Under the pieces are notes generated by a model, which was not told the DNA's origin, searched no databases, and saw only the letters and a list, made by a program, of their open reading frames with translations. This document shows, piece by piece, positions 26,013-34,343 of a stretch of DNA of 64,000 bases. Both the position numbers and the translations under genes were made by a program. Positions within the stretch are counted from its first letter, which is position 1, and every line of letters begins with the position of its first letter. This stretch comes from Streptomyces sp. HmicA12 (GTDB lineage Bacteria; Actinomycetota; Actinomycetes; Streptomycetales; Streptomycetaceae), in the NCBI RefSeq assembly GCF_000373565.1, contig NZ_KB891801.1, forward strand, positions 218,903 to 282,902, read 5' to 3'.

Positions 26013-27269
26013 TCAGGCGGCCCTCGCTCTCTCCACGGCGGGCGAACTCCGCACGGCGGTCCCGTCCTGCGCGGCGTGCACGGCGTGGAACCCCGCCGCG
26101 AGCTGGGCCAGGGAGATGTGCCGGTACCAGCCCTGCCAGGACCGCACCCGGTAGGAGCCGAGGCCGCAGCTGTCGGTCGCCCGGGAGAGGACCTCGCGGC
26201 TCTCCCGCCAGGCCGCGACCGCGTCGGCCAGTTCACCGAGGGCCGTGTGCGCGGGCCCGTGGGCCAGGAAGTAGCGGCGCGGATGCCGGTCGCCGGTCCG
26301 CCGGCAGGCGACCAGCCAGCGGGCCGCCGTCCCCGTGGTCCGGGGGCCGGCCCTGGCGGGGAGCCCCGCGGAGGGTTCCGGCGGCACCCGGCGCACCCAC
26401 CACTCCCAGCCCCCGGAGCCGAGCCGCCCCCAGGACTCCTCCGCCGCGTGCCGCTGTACGAGGAGGGAGACCCGGCGCCAGCCCGGGTGGGGCAGCACGG
26501 CATGGTTCCTGGCGACCCCCACGAGGTGCGGGATGCCCCGGCCCGCCAGGGCGGAGCGGAAGACGGCGTCGCAGCCGAGCCGGGTGTCGGCCACCACCCA
26601 CGGCATCGCACCGTCCTGCGGCGCCGTCCCCCGCGGGGAGCCGCCCGGCAGCAGGAGCCGCTCGGCGATCCGCACCGCCAGCTGAGACTTCGTCACATGG
26701 TCGATCTCCTGCGGGACATGGGCCCTGCGCCGGCGCGGTGCGTCGGTGATCCAGTCGGGGGGCAGGTACAGCTCGCGGTCGACCGGCGCGGTGCCGAGCG
26801 GGGTGGACCAGGAGGCCATCACCCCGATCTGGCAGGAGACGGCGGCGCCGAACTCCTCCACGTACTGCCGGGCGACCCCGGCCGAGGCGTTGCCCTTCTT
26901 GCGGAAGGCCACCTCGTCCAGGACCAGCACCCCGTCCCCCGGACCGTGGCCGGGCCCGCCCGGGGACAGCCCCTCCACCACGTACCGCGCGGTGAAGTCC
27001 CGCAGCGCGTCCGCGTTCCAGGACGCCCGCCCCAGGAAATGCTGTCTCAGCCAGGAGGCACCGCCGCGCTCGTCCTCCAGGAAGGCCGCCCCTCCGCCGG
27101 CCAGCGCCCTGAGGTACTCCTGGGCGTGGGCCCGCAGGTCCGACCGGCGGAAGAACCGGCGGCCCACCTGTTCCAGAAGTTCTTCGAGGCGTTCCGAGCG
27201 TTCCTCGGCGGCCCTCTGTTCGGGGGTGGCCTCGGGTGGTGCGAGCCACGCGCCCTGGATGTCGTTCAT
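26013..27269 (-). CDS. IS701-family transposase-like protein, apparently domesticated
   Basis: A 418-residue DDE-fold protein. Family blocks: DGVLVLDEVAFRKKG (Asp118), GVARQY, CQIGV, VDRELYLPPDW, WVVADTRLG (Asp228) and SYRVRSWQGWYRHISLAQLA. The last acidic residue is probably Glu359 or Glu356, but the usual K/E positions before GLD are altered and GLD reads GLG. It sits as last gene of the biosynthetic operon with an excellent GGAGGAGGTGAG ribosome site, 65 bp behind the YrdC-like gene. With 20 bp on its other side there is no room for normal IS ends. A co-opted gene is inferred. Confidence 0.75.
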   Translation of the reverse strand: MNDIQGAWLAPPEATPEQRAAEERSERLEELLEQVGRRFFRRSDLRAHAQEYLRALAGGGAAFLEDERGGASWLRQHFLGRASWNADALRDFTARYVVEGLSPGGPGHGPGDGVLVLDEVAFRKKGNASAGVARQYVEEFGAAVSCQIGVMASWSTPLGTAPVDRELYLPPDWITDAPRRRRAHVPQEIDHVTKSQLAVRIAERLLLPGGSPRGTAPQDGAMPWVVADTRLGCDAVFRSALAGRGIPHLVGVARNHAVLPHPGWRRVSLLVQRHAAEESWGRLGSGGWEWWVRRVPPEPSAGLPARAGPRTTGTAARWLVACRRTGDRHPRRYFLAHGPAHTALGELADAVAAWRESREVLSRATDSCGLGSYRVRSWQGWYRHISLAQLAAGFHAVHAAQDGTAVRSSPAVERARAA

Positions 27270-27334
27270 GACCAACTCACCTCCTCCGAGCCGCCCTTCG
27301 GCGGCGGTGCCCGCCCGTGGCGCCGACCGGCCGG

Positions 27335-28117
27335 TCAGTAGTACTCGCCGTGCCGGTAGTCCCACGACGGGAAGATCTCGCTCAGGTTCTCCATGATCAG
27401 CGGGTAGTCGAGGCCCCGGCGGATCAGCACGGGAGCCGGGGCGACGGACCGCTCGCCCTTCTGGAGCGGGACGAGCGCGCCCTCGGCGTCCACCATGGAG
27501 ACCATGACGCCCTGCTCGTGGCGGGAGCCCTCGTCCTTGCCCGGCTGGACCGACGCCACGTAGTCGTCCGCGGCGACGACGAAGTCCGCCTCCTTCTCGA
27601 TCCGGGTGCCGATGTTCTCCACCCGGCCCCGGTTGCCGATCCCGGACGGGTTGGCGGAGCTGGCGAAGACGAGCCGGCGCTCGGCCCACATCTGCTCCAC
27701 CAACTGCTCGGCCGGCCGGCCGAAGCGGACGACGAAGCAGCTGGTGCCGCGGGCGTCCCGGGCCAGTTCCCGGGTGGTCGCGTCGGGCAGCAGCTCCAGC
27801 GCCTCCCGCTTCCACGGCAGGATGCAGCCGAGCAGTACGTCCCGCTCCCAGTGCTTCTCGTAGAACGCGAGCGTCTCCTCGTTCAGCTCGGCCAGTTCCT
27901 TGAGCTGCTCCAGGTCGGCGCAGAGCACGACACCGGGCTTGTTCCGGTTGCGCTGCTTGGCGTCGAACTTCCGCTCCAGGCCCCGGCCGTCGGCGGTCAT
28001 CAGGATGTAGCCCACCTTGGTCGCGCAGACGACCAGACCGCCCGGCGCGGACAGCGCCTCGAGGGCCTCGGGCACGGGCTCGCCCTGCCAGGCGGTCCGT
28101 GGGGTGTTGCTCGGCAT
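27335..28117 (-). CDS. Sua5/YciO/YrdC-family protein, divergent copy
   Basis: About 260 residues. It has the YrdC core: LERKFDAKQRNRNKPGVVL (the Lys/Arg ATP and carbonate site) and FASSANPSG. The entry motif normally PTDTxYGL is changed to ATKVGYILM. The family uses ATP, bicarbonate and L-threonine to make threonylcarbamoyl-AMP for tRNA; antibiotic carbamoyltransferases borrow the domain. As a cluster-borne second copy it may transfer a carbamoyl/carboxy group in biosynthesis. ATG 28117 has GGAGAGA upstream. Not the housekeeping tsaC by context. Confidence 0.8.
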   Translation of the reverse strand: MPSNTPRTAWQGEPVPEALEALSAPGGLVVCATKVGYILMTADGRGLERKFDAKQRNRNKPGVVLCADLEQLKELAELNEETLAFYEKHWERDVLLGCILPWKREALELLPDATTRELARDARGTSCFVVRFGRPAEQLVEQMWAERRLVFASSANPSGIGNRGRVENIGTRIEKEADFVVAADDYVASVQPGKDEGSRHEQGVMVSMVDAEGALVPLQKGERSVAPAPVLIRRGLDYPLIMENLSEIFPSWDYRHGEYY

Positions 28118-28144
28118 CGGATCTCTCTCCACTCGGTCGGTCGG

Positions 28145-28669
28145 TCAGGCGGTCGTGGGGACCGGGGTCCGCGCGTGGGCGGTGAAGGTGCCGCGGGCCA
28201 GCGAGTTCAGCGTCAGGTGGAAGCCGGTGAGCGCGGCGGGCGTCCCCTCGTCCACCGGCAGTTCGGCGACGCTCAGCGCGTGCACCGCGAAGATGTAGCG
28301 GTGGGCGCGGTCACCGGGCGGCGGGGCGGCGCCCGCGTACCCGACGGTGCCCAGGTCGTTGCGGAGCGCGCGGCCGATGCCGGGCTCCCCGCCGGCGGGC
28401 AGGCCGAGCACGTGGGCCGGGAGGTCCGCAAGGATCCAGTGCCACACGCCGCCCGGGGTGGGGGCGTCGGGGTCGAAGCAGGTCACCGCGTACGAGACGG
28501 TGCCCTCGGGGCCCGGCCCCCAGGCGAGGGCCGGGCTGACGTTGCCGCCCTCCAGGAAGTGGGCCCCGGCCAGCGAGCCGCCTTCCTCGACGTCGTCCGA
28601 GAGGAGCCGGAGGGACGGGAGTTCGGGGAGGAAGGCGTAGGGGTCGGGCGGAACGGAGCGCTTCAGCAC
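28145..28669 (-). CDS. YbhB/YbcL (PEBP, Raf-kinase-inhibitor-like) protein
   Basis: A 174-residue phosphatidylethanolamine-binding-protein fold. Signature blocks: NVSPALAWGPGPEGT, FDPDAPTPGGVWHWILADLP and YAGAAPPPGDRAHRYIFAVHAL, which form the small anion/ligand pocket. The bacterial function is unknown; ligand binding or a protein-inhibitor role is possible. GTG 28669 has GAGGAGA 7 nt upstream. It lies between the exporter and the divergent YrdC gene, in operon. Confidence 0.87.
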   Translation of the reverse strand: MLKRSVPPDPYAFLPELPSLRLLSDDVEEGGSLAGAHFLEGGNVSPALAWGPGPEGTVSYAVTCFDPDAPTPGGVWHWILADLPAHVLGLPAGGEPGIGRALRNDLGTVGYAGAAPPPGDRAHRYIFAVHALSVAELPVDEGTPAALTGFHLTLNSLARGTFTAHARTPVPTTA

Positions 28670-28718
28670 GGTGGGTTCTCTCCTCGGTGAGGGGGTCGGG
28701 GAAACGGGGCGGGCCGGA

Positions 28719-29957
28719 TCAGGCGGCCTGCCGCGAGGGAGCGGGAGTCGCGGCGGGAGCGGGGACCGGGGCGGGCCGGCGCAGGATCAGCCGGACGGCC
28801 ACGGCCTGGCCCGCGAGGACCAGCGCCGCGCACCCGGCCAGGGCTCCCTCGGGGCTGTGGCCGAGGCCGAGCCACAGGCCCGAACCGGACAGCAGGGCCG
28901 CCTGGAGGATGCCCTGGCGCCGCTCCAGACCCCGGGTCACCCGCTGGCGCTCCGGGGCGGGCAGGCCCGTCATGGCGGGGCCGAGGAAACCCATCGTGGT
29001 CGGCCGGACGGTGCCGCCCGCCAGGCCCAGGAACGCGGTGGCGCAGACCGTGCCGACCGCGCCGCCGAACGCCGCGAGCAGCAGGCCGAGCGCCATCGCC
29101 GCGCTGCTGAGCCAGAACAACGACACCGCCGCGACCGCCGCGTACCGGCGCTGCCACACCGCGGCAAGCCGCACGGAGAGCAGCCCGCACAGCGTGTACA
29201 GACCGAGCACCGCCCCGAACGCGGCCACCGAGAGCCGCACTCCGAAGAAGAGCACCAGCGGCAGCAGCAGGGTGTAGGCGGTGAGCAGCACGGCGCGGGA
29301 CACCGAGTAGTACGCGGACCACATCCGCACCTCCCACGGCAGCGCCCGCCGCACTGCGGGCTCCTTGGGTCCCCCGGGGGCCCGCGCCGCGGTGACGGAC
29401 TCGGACCGCAACGCCCGCGCGCCGCCCGGCGGCCACACCACCGCCGCGGCGATCGCGCAGCCCAGCACCGACAGGGCGAACGGCACCCGCGCCTGCGCGC
29501 TGTAGGCGACGGCGCCGAGCGCTCCGGCGGCGAACGAGATCAGGAACATGCCGGCCTGGACCCGCGTCTCCCCGCGCCGGTGCCGTTCGCCGGACGTCAG
29601 CGACGAGGCGAGGGCGGCGTCCGTGCCCGCCGTCAGACAGAACCCGAGGCCGGACAGGAGCTGGGAGACGGTCGCGCTCGCCGCGGACACCGGCGCGAGC
29701 AGCACCAGCAGTCCCGCGATCTTGACGGCCTCCCCCACCACCAGGCACCCCGCCAGGCTCAGCCGCCTGCGCAGCGGGGCCACCACGTGGTCGCCGAGCG
29801 CCGCGGTCAGGCCGTACAGGGCGAGCAGCAGCGCCGTGGCGGCAGCGCCGAAGCCCTGCTGGACGAGGAAGACGACCACGACCGGGAGGTGGAAGTAGGC
29901 GCGGGAGACGACGCGGTAGGCCTGTACCCGGCCCGCGTAGCCCGGTGCGGCACTCAT
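28719..29957 (-). CDS. MFS transporter, putative product exporter
   Basis: A 412-residue membrane protein with about 12 hydrophobic spans in two halves (VVVFLVQQGFGAAATALLLALYG at the start, AGLLVLLAPVSAASATVSQLLSG next) joined by a charged loop near residues 190-215. The start ATG 29957 overlaps the YrdC-like gene stop by 4 bp (ATGA). In this cluster context it probably exports the product or confers self-resistance; inference. Confidence 0.8.
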   Translation of the reverse strand: MSAAPGYAGRVQAYRVVSRAYFHLPVVVVFLVQQGFGAAATALLLALYGLTAALGDHVVAPLRRRLSLAGCLVVGEAVKIAGLLVLLAPVSAASATVSQLLSGLGFCLTAGTDAALASSLTSGERHRRGETRVQAGMFLISFAAGALGAVAYSAQARVPFALSVLGCAIAAAVVWPPGGARALRSESVTAARAPGGPKEPAVRRALPWEVRMWSAYYSVSRAVLLTAYTLLLPLVLFFGVRLSVAAFGAVLGLYTLCGLLSVRLAAVWQRRYAAVAAVSLFWLSSAAMALGLLLAAFGGAVGTVCATAFLGLAGGTVRPTTMGFLGPAMTGLPAPERQRVTRGLERRQGILQAALLSGSGLWLGLGHSPEGALAGCAALVLAGQAVAVRLILRRPAPVPAPAATPAPSRQAA

Positions 29958-30598
29958 GGGGTCAACCCCGGCAGGTACGGGGCGAGTTCCTCGGCCGGCA
30001 GGTCGCCCTGGCGGAGCACGGCGGGCGTGCCGAGCAGGCTGACGATGGTGCTGCTGCGGGTCGCCTTGGAGGGCGCCTCGCCGCGGACGATCAGGTCGCA
30101 GTGGTCGCCGATGTGCTCGCGGGCGATGTCGAAGGTGACCAGGCCCTCGTCCATGGTGCCGCTGATGTTGGCGGAGGTCGCGGCGAGCGGCAGCCCGCTG
30201 TAGAGCGACAGCAGGTTGAGCACCGGGCTGACGTTGTGCACGACGGACACGGTGGGGCGGCCCGAGGTCACCCAGTCGGGGACGATCTCCCGCTTCTCCA
30301 TCACCAGGTTCAGCGGCCCCGGCCAGAACCGTTCCACCAGCGCGTCCACGTCCACGCCCGCGGGACGGCGGCCCCATCGTGCCCAGTCCGCGGGGCTGGA
30401 GACGAACAGCGTCAGCGGCTTGCCGCCGTCACGGCGCTTCATCTCGTACAGGCGGCCGCAGACGTCCTCCAGGAACGGATTGCAGAAGACCCCGTAGTTG
30501 GTGTCGGTCTGGGCGGCCACCACCGCGCCCGCCCGCAGGGCCTCCCCGGCCCGCAGCAGGCCCGCGCCGTCCCGTGCGTCGACGATCTCCGCGCTCAT
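29954..30598 (-). CDS. Sua5/YciO/YrdC-family protein, canonical-looking copy
   Basis: A 214-residue YrdC protein with intact motifs: TDTNYG at 31-36, YEMKRRDGGKPLTL (Lys54, Arg55, Lys60), ATSANISG near 140 and a final RSSTIVSL. These form the threonylcarbamoyl-AMP synthase site. The overlaps with LeuD-like (ATGA at 30595-30598) and with the exporter (29954-29957) show tight coupling. Two YrdC genes in one operon are unusual; one may make and the other use a carbamoyl adenylate. tRNA t6A synthesis is an alternative. Confidence 0.82.
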   Translation of the reverse strand: MSAEIVDARDGAGLLRAGEALRAGAVVAAQTDTNYGVFCNPFLEDVCGRLYEMKRRDGGKPLTLFVSSPADWARWGRRPAGVDVDALVERFWPGPLNLVMEKREIVPDWVTSGRPTVSVVHNVSPVLNLLSLYSGLPLAATSANISGTMDEGLVTFDIAREHIGDHCDLIVRGEAPSKATRSSTIVSLLGTPAVLRQGDLPAEELAPYLPGLTP

Positions 30599-31233
30599 GC
30601 CGTCACTCCCGAGTTCTCGAAGGTCTCCTCGACCTGGCCGTTGGTGCGCGGCATCCAGGACGGACGCGCCGCCTCGTGCCGGCGGACGGCCTCTTCGGCG
30701 GAGGAGGCCATGTCGATCAGGTCCATGCCGTGGGTGAGCCGGAACCGGGCCCCCTCGTCGAGGAGGAACGGCTCGTCGAGCACGCCGGCGGACTCACAGG
30801 TGACGGTGACCTTCAGCAGGTCCACCGTGATCAGCGCCCGGGGGTCGGCGGTGACCGCGGCCATGATCCTCCGGGTCGCCTCCTCGCCGAGGGTGACGGG
30901 CACCAGGCCCACATTGGGGAGGTTGTTGCGGAAGATGTCGGCGAAGCCGGGGGCGACGACCGCCTTGAAGCCGTAGTCGCGCAGCGCCCAGGGAGCGTGC
31001 TCGCGCGAGGAGCCGCAGCCGAAGTTGGGCCCGGACACCAGCACCGTGGCGCCCGCGCGCTCCGGCCGGTTCAGGACGAACTCCGGGTCCCTGCGCCACT
31101 TCTCGAACAGCCCGTCCTCGAAGCCCGTACGTTCGACGCGCTTCATCCACACGGCGGGGATGATCTGGTCGGTGTCCACGTCGGACGCGTCGAGCGGGAC
31201 CGCCCGGCCGCGGATGACCTCTACCTTGTCCAT
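30595..31233 (-). CDS. LeuD-like dehydratase/isomerase small subunit
   Basis: A 212-residue small subunit of the isopropylmalate isomerase/aconitase family. DVDTDQIIPAVWMKRVERTGFEDGLF and NFGCGSSREHAPWAL are the substrate-recognition loops. It lies 8 bp behind the LeuC-like gene. No leuA or leuB gene is close, so it may not serve leucine synthesis but interconvert hydroxy-acid isomers of a secondary-metabolite precursor. Confidence 0.88.
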   Translation of the reverse strand: MDKVEVIRGRAVPLDASDVDTDQIIPAVWMKRVERTGFEDGLFEKWRRDPEFVLNRPERAGATVLVSGPNFGCGSSREHAPWALRDYGFKAVVAPGFADIFRNNLPNVGLVPVTLGEEATRRIMAAVTADPRALITVDLLKVTVTCESAGVLDEPFLLDEGARFRLTHGMDLIDMASSAEEAVRRHEAARPSWMPRTNGQVEETFENSGVTA

Positions 31234-31241
31234 GCTCGCCT

Positions 31242-32669
31242 TCAGTTCTGCGCGGTCTGGGTGATCGGGGTGGTGGACACGACGTCGGAGCGGGTCAGCC
31301 GGCCGGCCAGCGCGGTCGCGGCCGCCGTCTCGGGGGACACCAGGTGGGTCCGGGCTCCGGGGCCCTGGCGCGCCTCGAAGTTCCGGTTCGACGTGGACGC
31401 GGAGTGGGTGCCGGCGGGGACCCGGTCGCCGTTGACGGCGATGCACATCGAGCAGCCGGGGTTGCGCCACTCGAACCCGGCGTCGGCGAAGACCCGGTCC
31501 AGGCCCTCGGCCTCCGCCTGCCGCTTGATCCGCTCCGAGCCGGGTACGACCAGCGCCGTCACCGCTTCGGCCACCTTGCGGCCCCGGACGACCGCGGCGG
31601 CGGCGCGCAGGTCCTCCATCCGTCCGTTGGTGCAGGAGCCGATGAAGACGGTGCCGATCTCGATGTCCGACAGGCTCTGTCCTGCCGTGAGCCCCATGTA
31701 CTCCAGGGCCCTGCGGCCCGCCTCACGGGCGACCGGGTCGGTCATCCGCTCCGGGTCGGGGACGGTGCCGTCGACCTCGGCCACCTGGCCGGGGTTGGTC
31801 CCCCAGGTGACCATCGGGCCCAGGCCCTCCACATCGACCTCGACGTCCCGGTCGAACTCCGCGTCCGGGGCGCTGCGGCAGTCGGCCCAGGCCTTGAGGG
31901 CACGCGCCCAGTCCTCGCCCCGCGGGGAGCGTTCGCGACCCTCCAGGTAGGCGAAGGTGGTCGCGTCGGGGGCGATCATTCCGCTGCGCGCACCGGCCTC
32001 GATGGCCATGTTGCACAGCGTCATCCGGCCTTCCATGCTCATGGCCTCGACGGCCTCGCCCTGGAACTCGATGAGGTGGCCCGTGCCGCCGTCGGTGCCG
32101 ATCGCGCGGATGACGGCGAGGGCGATGTCCTTGGCGGTGGCGTCGGGCGCCGGGGTGCCCGTCAGCAGGACCCGCATGCTCTTCGGCTTGGAGATGCGCA
32201 GGGTCTGGGTGGCGAGGACGTGCTCGACCTGGCTGGTCCCGATACCGAAGGCGACCGCGCCGAAGGCGCCGTGGGTCGCGGTGTGGCTGTCGCCGCAGAC
32301 GATCAGCATGCCGGGCTGGGTGAGTCCCATCTGCGGGCCGATGACGTGGACGATGCCCTGTCCGAGGCTGTTCATCGGGTGGAGCTCCACCCCGAACTCC
32401 CGGCTGTTGCGGATCTGCAGGGCGAGCTGGCGGCGCCCGACGGTGTCGTCGAGCGGGATCTGCCGGACGCTGGTGGGCACGTCGTGGTCGGCTGTCGCGA
32501 TCGTCAGATCCGGGCGCCGCACCGTCCGTCCCGCTTCCCGGAGCCCCTCGAAGGCCTGCGGGGAGGTCAGTTCGTGCAGCAGGTGCAGATCCACGTAGAC
32601 CAGCTCGCCGCCGGTCTCCTCGATGGTGTGTTCCGCCCAGATCCGCTCCAGCAACGTGTTCCTGGCCAC
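31242..32669 (-). CDS. LeuC-like 3-isopropylmalate dehydratase large subunit
   Basis: A 475-residue [4Fe-4S] hydro-lyase subunit of normal length. The cluster cysteines are in GSCTNGR and [21 protein letters not shown] and PGSERIK are also intact, so it should be active with the LeuD-like subunit. It is first gene of the minus-strand biosynthetic operon. GTG 32669 follows AGAGAGG. The housekeeping leuCD of Streptomyces is normally elsewhere, so this is likely a dedicated duplicate. Confidence 0.9.
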   Translation of the reverse strand: MARNTLLERIWAEHTIEETGGELVYVDLHLLHELTSPQAFEGLREAGRTVRRPDLTIATADHDVPTSVRQIPLDDTVGRRQLALQIRNSREFGVELHPMNSLGQGIVHVIGPQMGLTQPGMLIVCGDSHTATHGAFGAVAFGIGTSQVEHVLATQTLRISKPKSMRVLLTGTPAPDATAKDIALAVIRAIGTDGGTGHLIEFQGEAVEAMSMEGRMTLCNMAIEAGARSGMIAPDATTFAYLEGRERSPRGEDWARALKAWADCRSAPDAEFDRDVEVDVEGLGPMVTWGTNPGQVAEVDGTVPDPERMTDPVAREAGRRALEYMGLTAGQSLSDIEIGTVFIGSCTNGRMEDLRAAAAVVRGRKVAEAVTALVVPGSERIKRQAEAEGLDRVFADAGFEWRNPGCSMCIAVNGDRVPAGTHSASTSNRNFEARQGPGARTHLVSPETAAATALAGRLTRSDVVSTTPITQTAQN

Positions 32670-32826
32670 GGCACCTCTCTCACTTCAATGAATTCGCGCG
32701 CTTGCGTCGCCATGGCCCGGCACGCTGTCCCGACTCGGCCCGCATGACGTCGTCCACCTTGGGCCGCGCCGATATCCCCTCGATATCGGCCGGTCATCCG
32801 CCCGCACGAAGGCCCGGCACGCGAAA
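32670..32826 (-). promoter_or_regulatory. Promoter region of the LeuC-like operon
   Basis: 157 bp upstream of the operon start, with AT-richer pieces (CACTTCAATGAATTC at 32681-32695) and two ATATCG-containing repeats (GATATCCCCTCGATATCGG, 32771-32789) that form a small inverted repeat. An operon-specific regulator could bind here; nothing further can be assigned. Confidence 0.4.
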
Positions 32827-32856
32827 GCCCCGCTGCGCGCGGACGCGCGGCGGGGC
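32827..32856 (-). terminator. Terminator after the aldehyde dehydrogenase gene
   Basis: GCCCCGC and GCGGGGC arms with an inner CGCGC/GCGCG pairing form a strong hairpin 24 bp past the aldehyde dehydrogenase stop. It separates the catabolic cluster from the biosynthetic operon. Confidence 0.75.
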
Positions 32857-32879
32857 AGGGGGTTTCCGTGTCTGTGCGG

Positions 32880-34343
32880 TCAGCCGGGCCAGACGATCGA
32901 CTGCAGCTCGCTGTAGGCGTGCAGCGCGTACGAGCCGACGTCCCGGCCGACCCCGCTCTGCTTGAACCCGCCGAACGGCGCCTCCATGTTCCGTCCGACC
33001 GTGTTCACGCCGACCCCGCCGGCCCGCAGCCGCCGCGCGACGCGGAAGGCGCGGGCGACGTCGCCCGACCACACGTAGTCGATGAGGCCGTAGTCGGAGT
33101 CGTTGGCGAGGGCGACGGCCTCGTCCTCGTCCCCGTCGAAGGGGACGACCGCGACGACCGGCCCGAAGATCTCCTCCCGGACGACCCGCATGTCGTTGGT
33201 GCAGTCGGCGAGCAGGGCGGGCGCCACGTAGAAGCCCTTGTCGAACGCCGGGCGCTCGCCGCCCGCGACCACCGTCGCGCCTTCCTTGCGCCCCAACTCC
33301 ACGTAGGACTCGACCCGTTCGCGGTGTGCGCCCGAGATGACGGGGCCGACGACGGTCCCCTTCGCCCGCGGGTCGCCGACCTTCATGAACCCGATGTACG
33401 CGGTGAGCTTCGCGACGAACTCGTCGTACACGGAGCGGTGCACGATCGCCCGGGTCGGGGCCGTGCAGATCTGTCCGCTGTAGAAGGCGTACGTCGTCCC
33501 GATCCCGGCGACGGCCGAGTCCAGGTCGGCGTCGCCGAAGACGACGGCCGCGCCCTTCCCGCCCAGCTCCATCAGCTGCCGCTTCATGGTCCGCCCGCAC
33601 ACCTCGCCGATGCGCTGCCCGACGGCGGTGGACCCGGTGAAGCTGACCATGTCGACGTCCCCCGAGTCGACGGCCGCCTCCCCCACGTCCACGGCCGCCC
33701 CGCTGACCACGTTCACCACGCCCGGCGGCGCCCCGGCCTCCTCCAGTGCGGCCGCCATCCGGTACACGGACAGCGGGTCCTGCGGCGCGGGCTTCACGAC
33801 GACGGTGTTGCCCATGGCGAGCGCGGGCGCGACCTTGCCCGCCGGGTTGGCCCACGGGTTGTTGTACGAGGTGATGCAGGTGACGACGCCGACCGGCTGG
33901 CGCACGGCGAGGGCGCCCATCACCCCCGCCTTCCCCATCGGCCCTGCCTCGTTGATCTGCGGCGGCAGCCCTTCCTCGACGGGTTCCAGGGCGCCCTGCG
34001 CGTACCGCCGGAACCGGGCCACGCCCACGGCGACCTGCATGCCGCGCGCGGTCCCGGCGGTGGCGCCGCTCTCGGCCTGCGCGAGTTCGGCGTTGGCGGC
34101 GAAGTCGCGCTGCATGACGTCGGCGGCCCGGCCGAGGATCGCCGAGCGCTCCCCCGGTGTCGTACGCGACCATGTCTCGAAGGCGTCGTGGGCGGCGCGC
34201 GCGGCGTCGTGCACCTGCTGCCGCGAGGCCTCCGGGGCCCGCCCCACGATCTCCTCGCTCGCCGGGTCGACCACGTCGTAGTGGCCGCCGTCGGGCTCGA
34301 CCCACTCGCCCCCGATGAACAACTTGCCTTCAGAGATGCTCAC
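32880..34343 (-). CDS. Aldehyde dehydrogenase (NAD-dependent)
   Basis: About 487 residues of the ALDH superfamily: FIGGEWV at the start, PWANPAGKVAPALAMGNTVVVKPA, FTGSTAVGQRIGE (NAD-binding), MELGGKGAA with the general-base Glu, catalytic Cys in YSGQICTAPTR, and EIFGPV. It oxidises an aldehyde to the acid. GTG 34343 overlaps the upstream deacylase stop by 4 bp (GTGA), so they are co-translated. Final gene of the catabolic cluster. Confidence 0.92.
   Translation of the reverse strand: MSISEGKLFIGGEWVEPDGGHYDVVDPASEEIVGRAPEASRQQVHDAARAAHDAFETWSRTTPGERSAILGRAADVMQRDFAANAELAQAESGATAGTARGMQVAVGVARFRRYAQGALEPVEEGLPPQINEAGPMGKAGVMGALAVRQPVGVVTCITSYNNPWANPAGKVAPALAMGNTVVVKPAPQDPLSVYRMAAALEEAGAPPGVVNVVSGAAVDVGEAAVDSGDVDMVSFTGSTAVGQRIGEVCGRTMKRQLMELGGKGAAVVFGDADLDSAVAGIGTTYAFYSGQICTAPTRAIVHRSVYDEFVAKLTAYIGFMKVGDPRAKGTVVGPVISGAHRERVESYVELGRKEGATVVAGGERPAFDKGFYVAPALLADCTNDMRVVREEIFGPVVAVVPFDGDEDEAVALANDSDYGLIDYVWSGDVARAFRVARRLRAGGVGVNTVGRNMEAPFGGFKQSGVGRDVGSYALHAYSELQSIVWPG

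Noticed and set aside
26013..27269. A complete, active IS701 insertion sequence
   Set aside because: No terminal inverted repeats or target duplications are visible and the neighbours are too close for normal IS ends.
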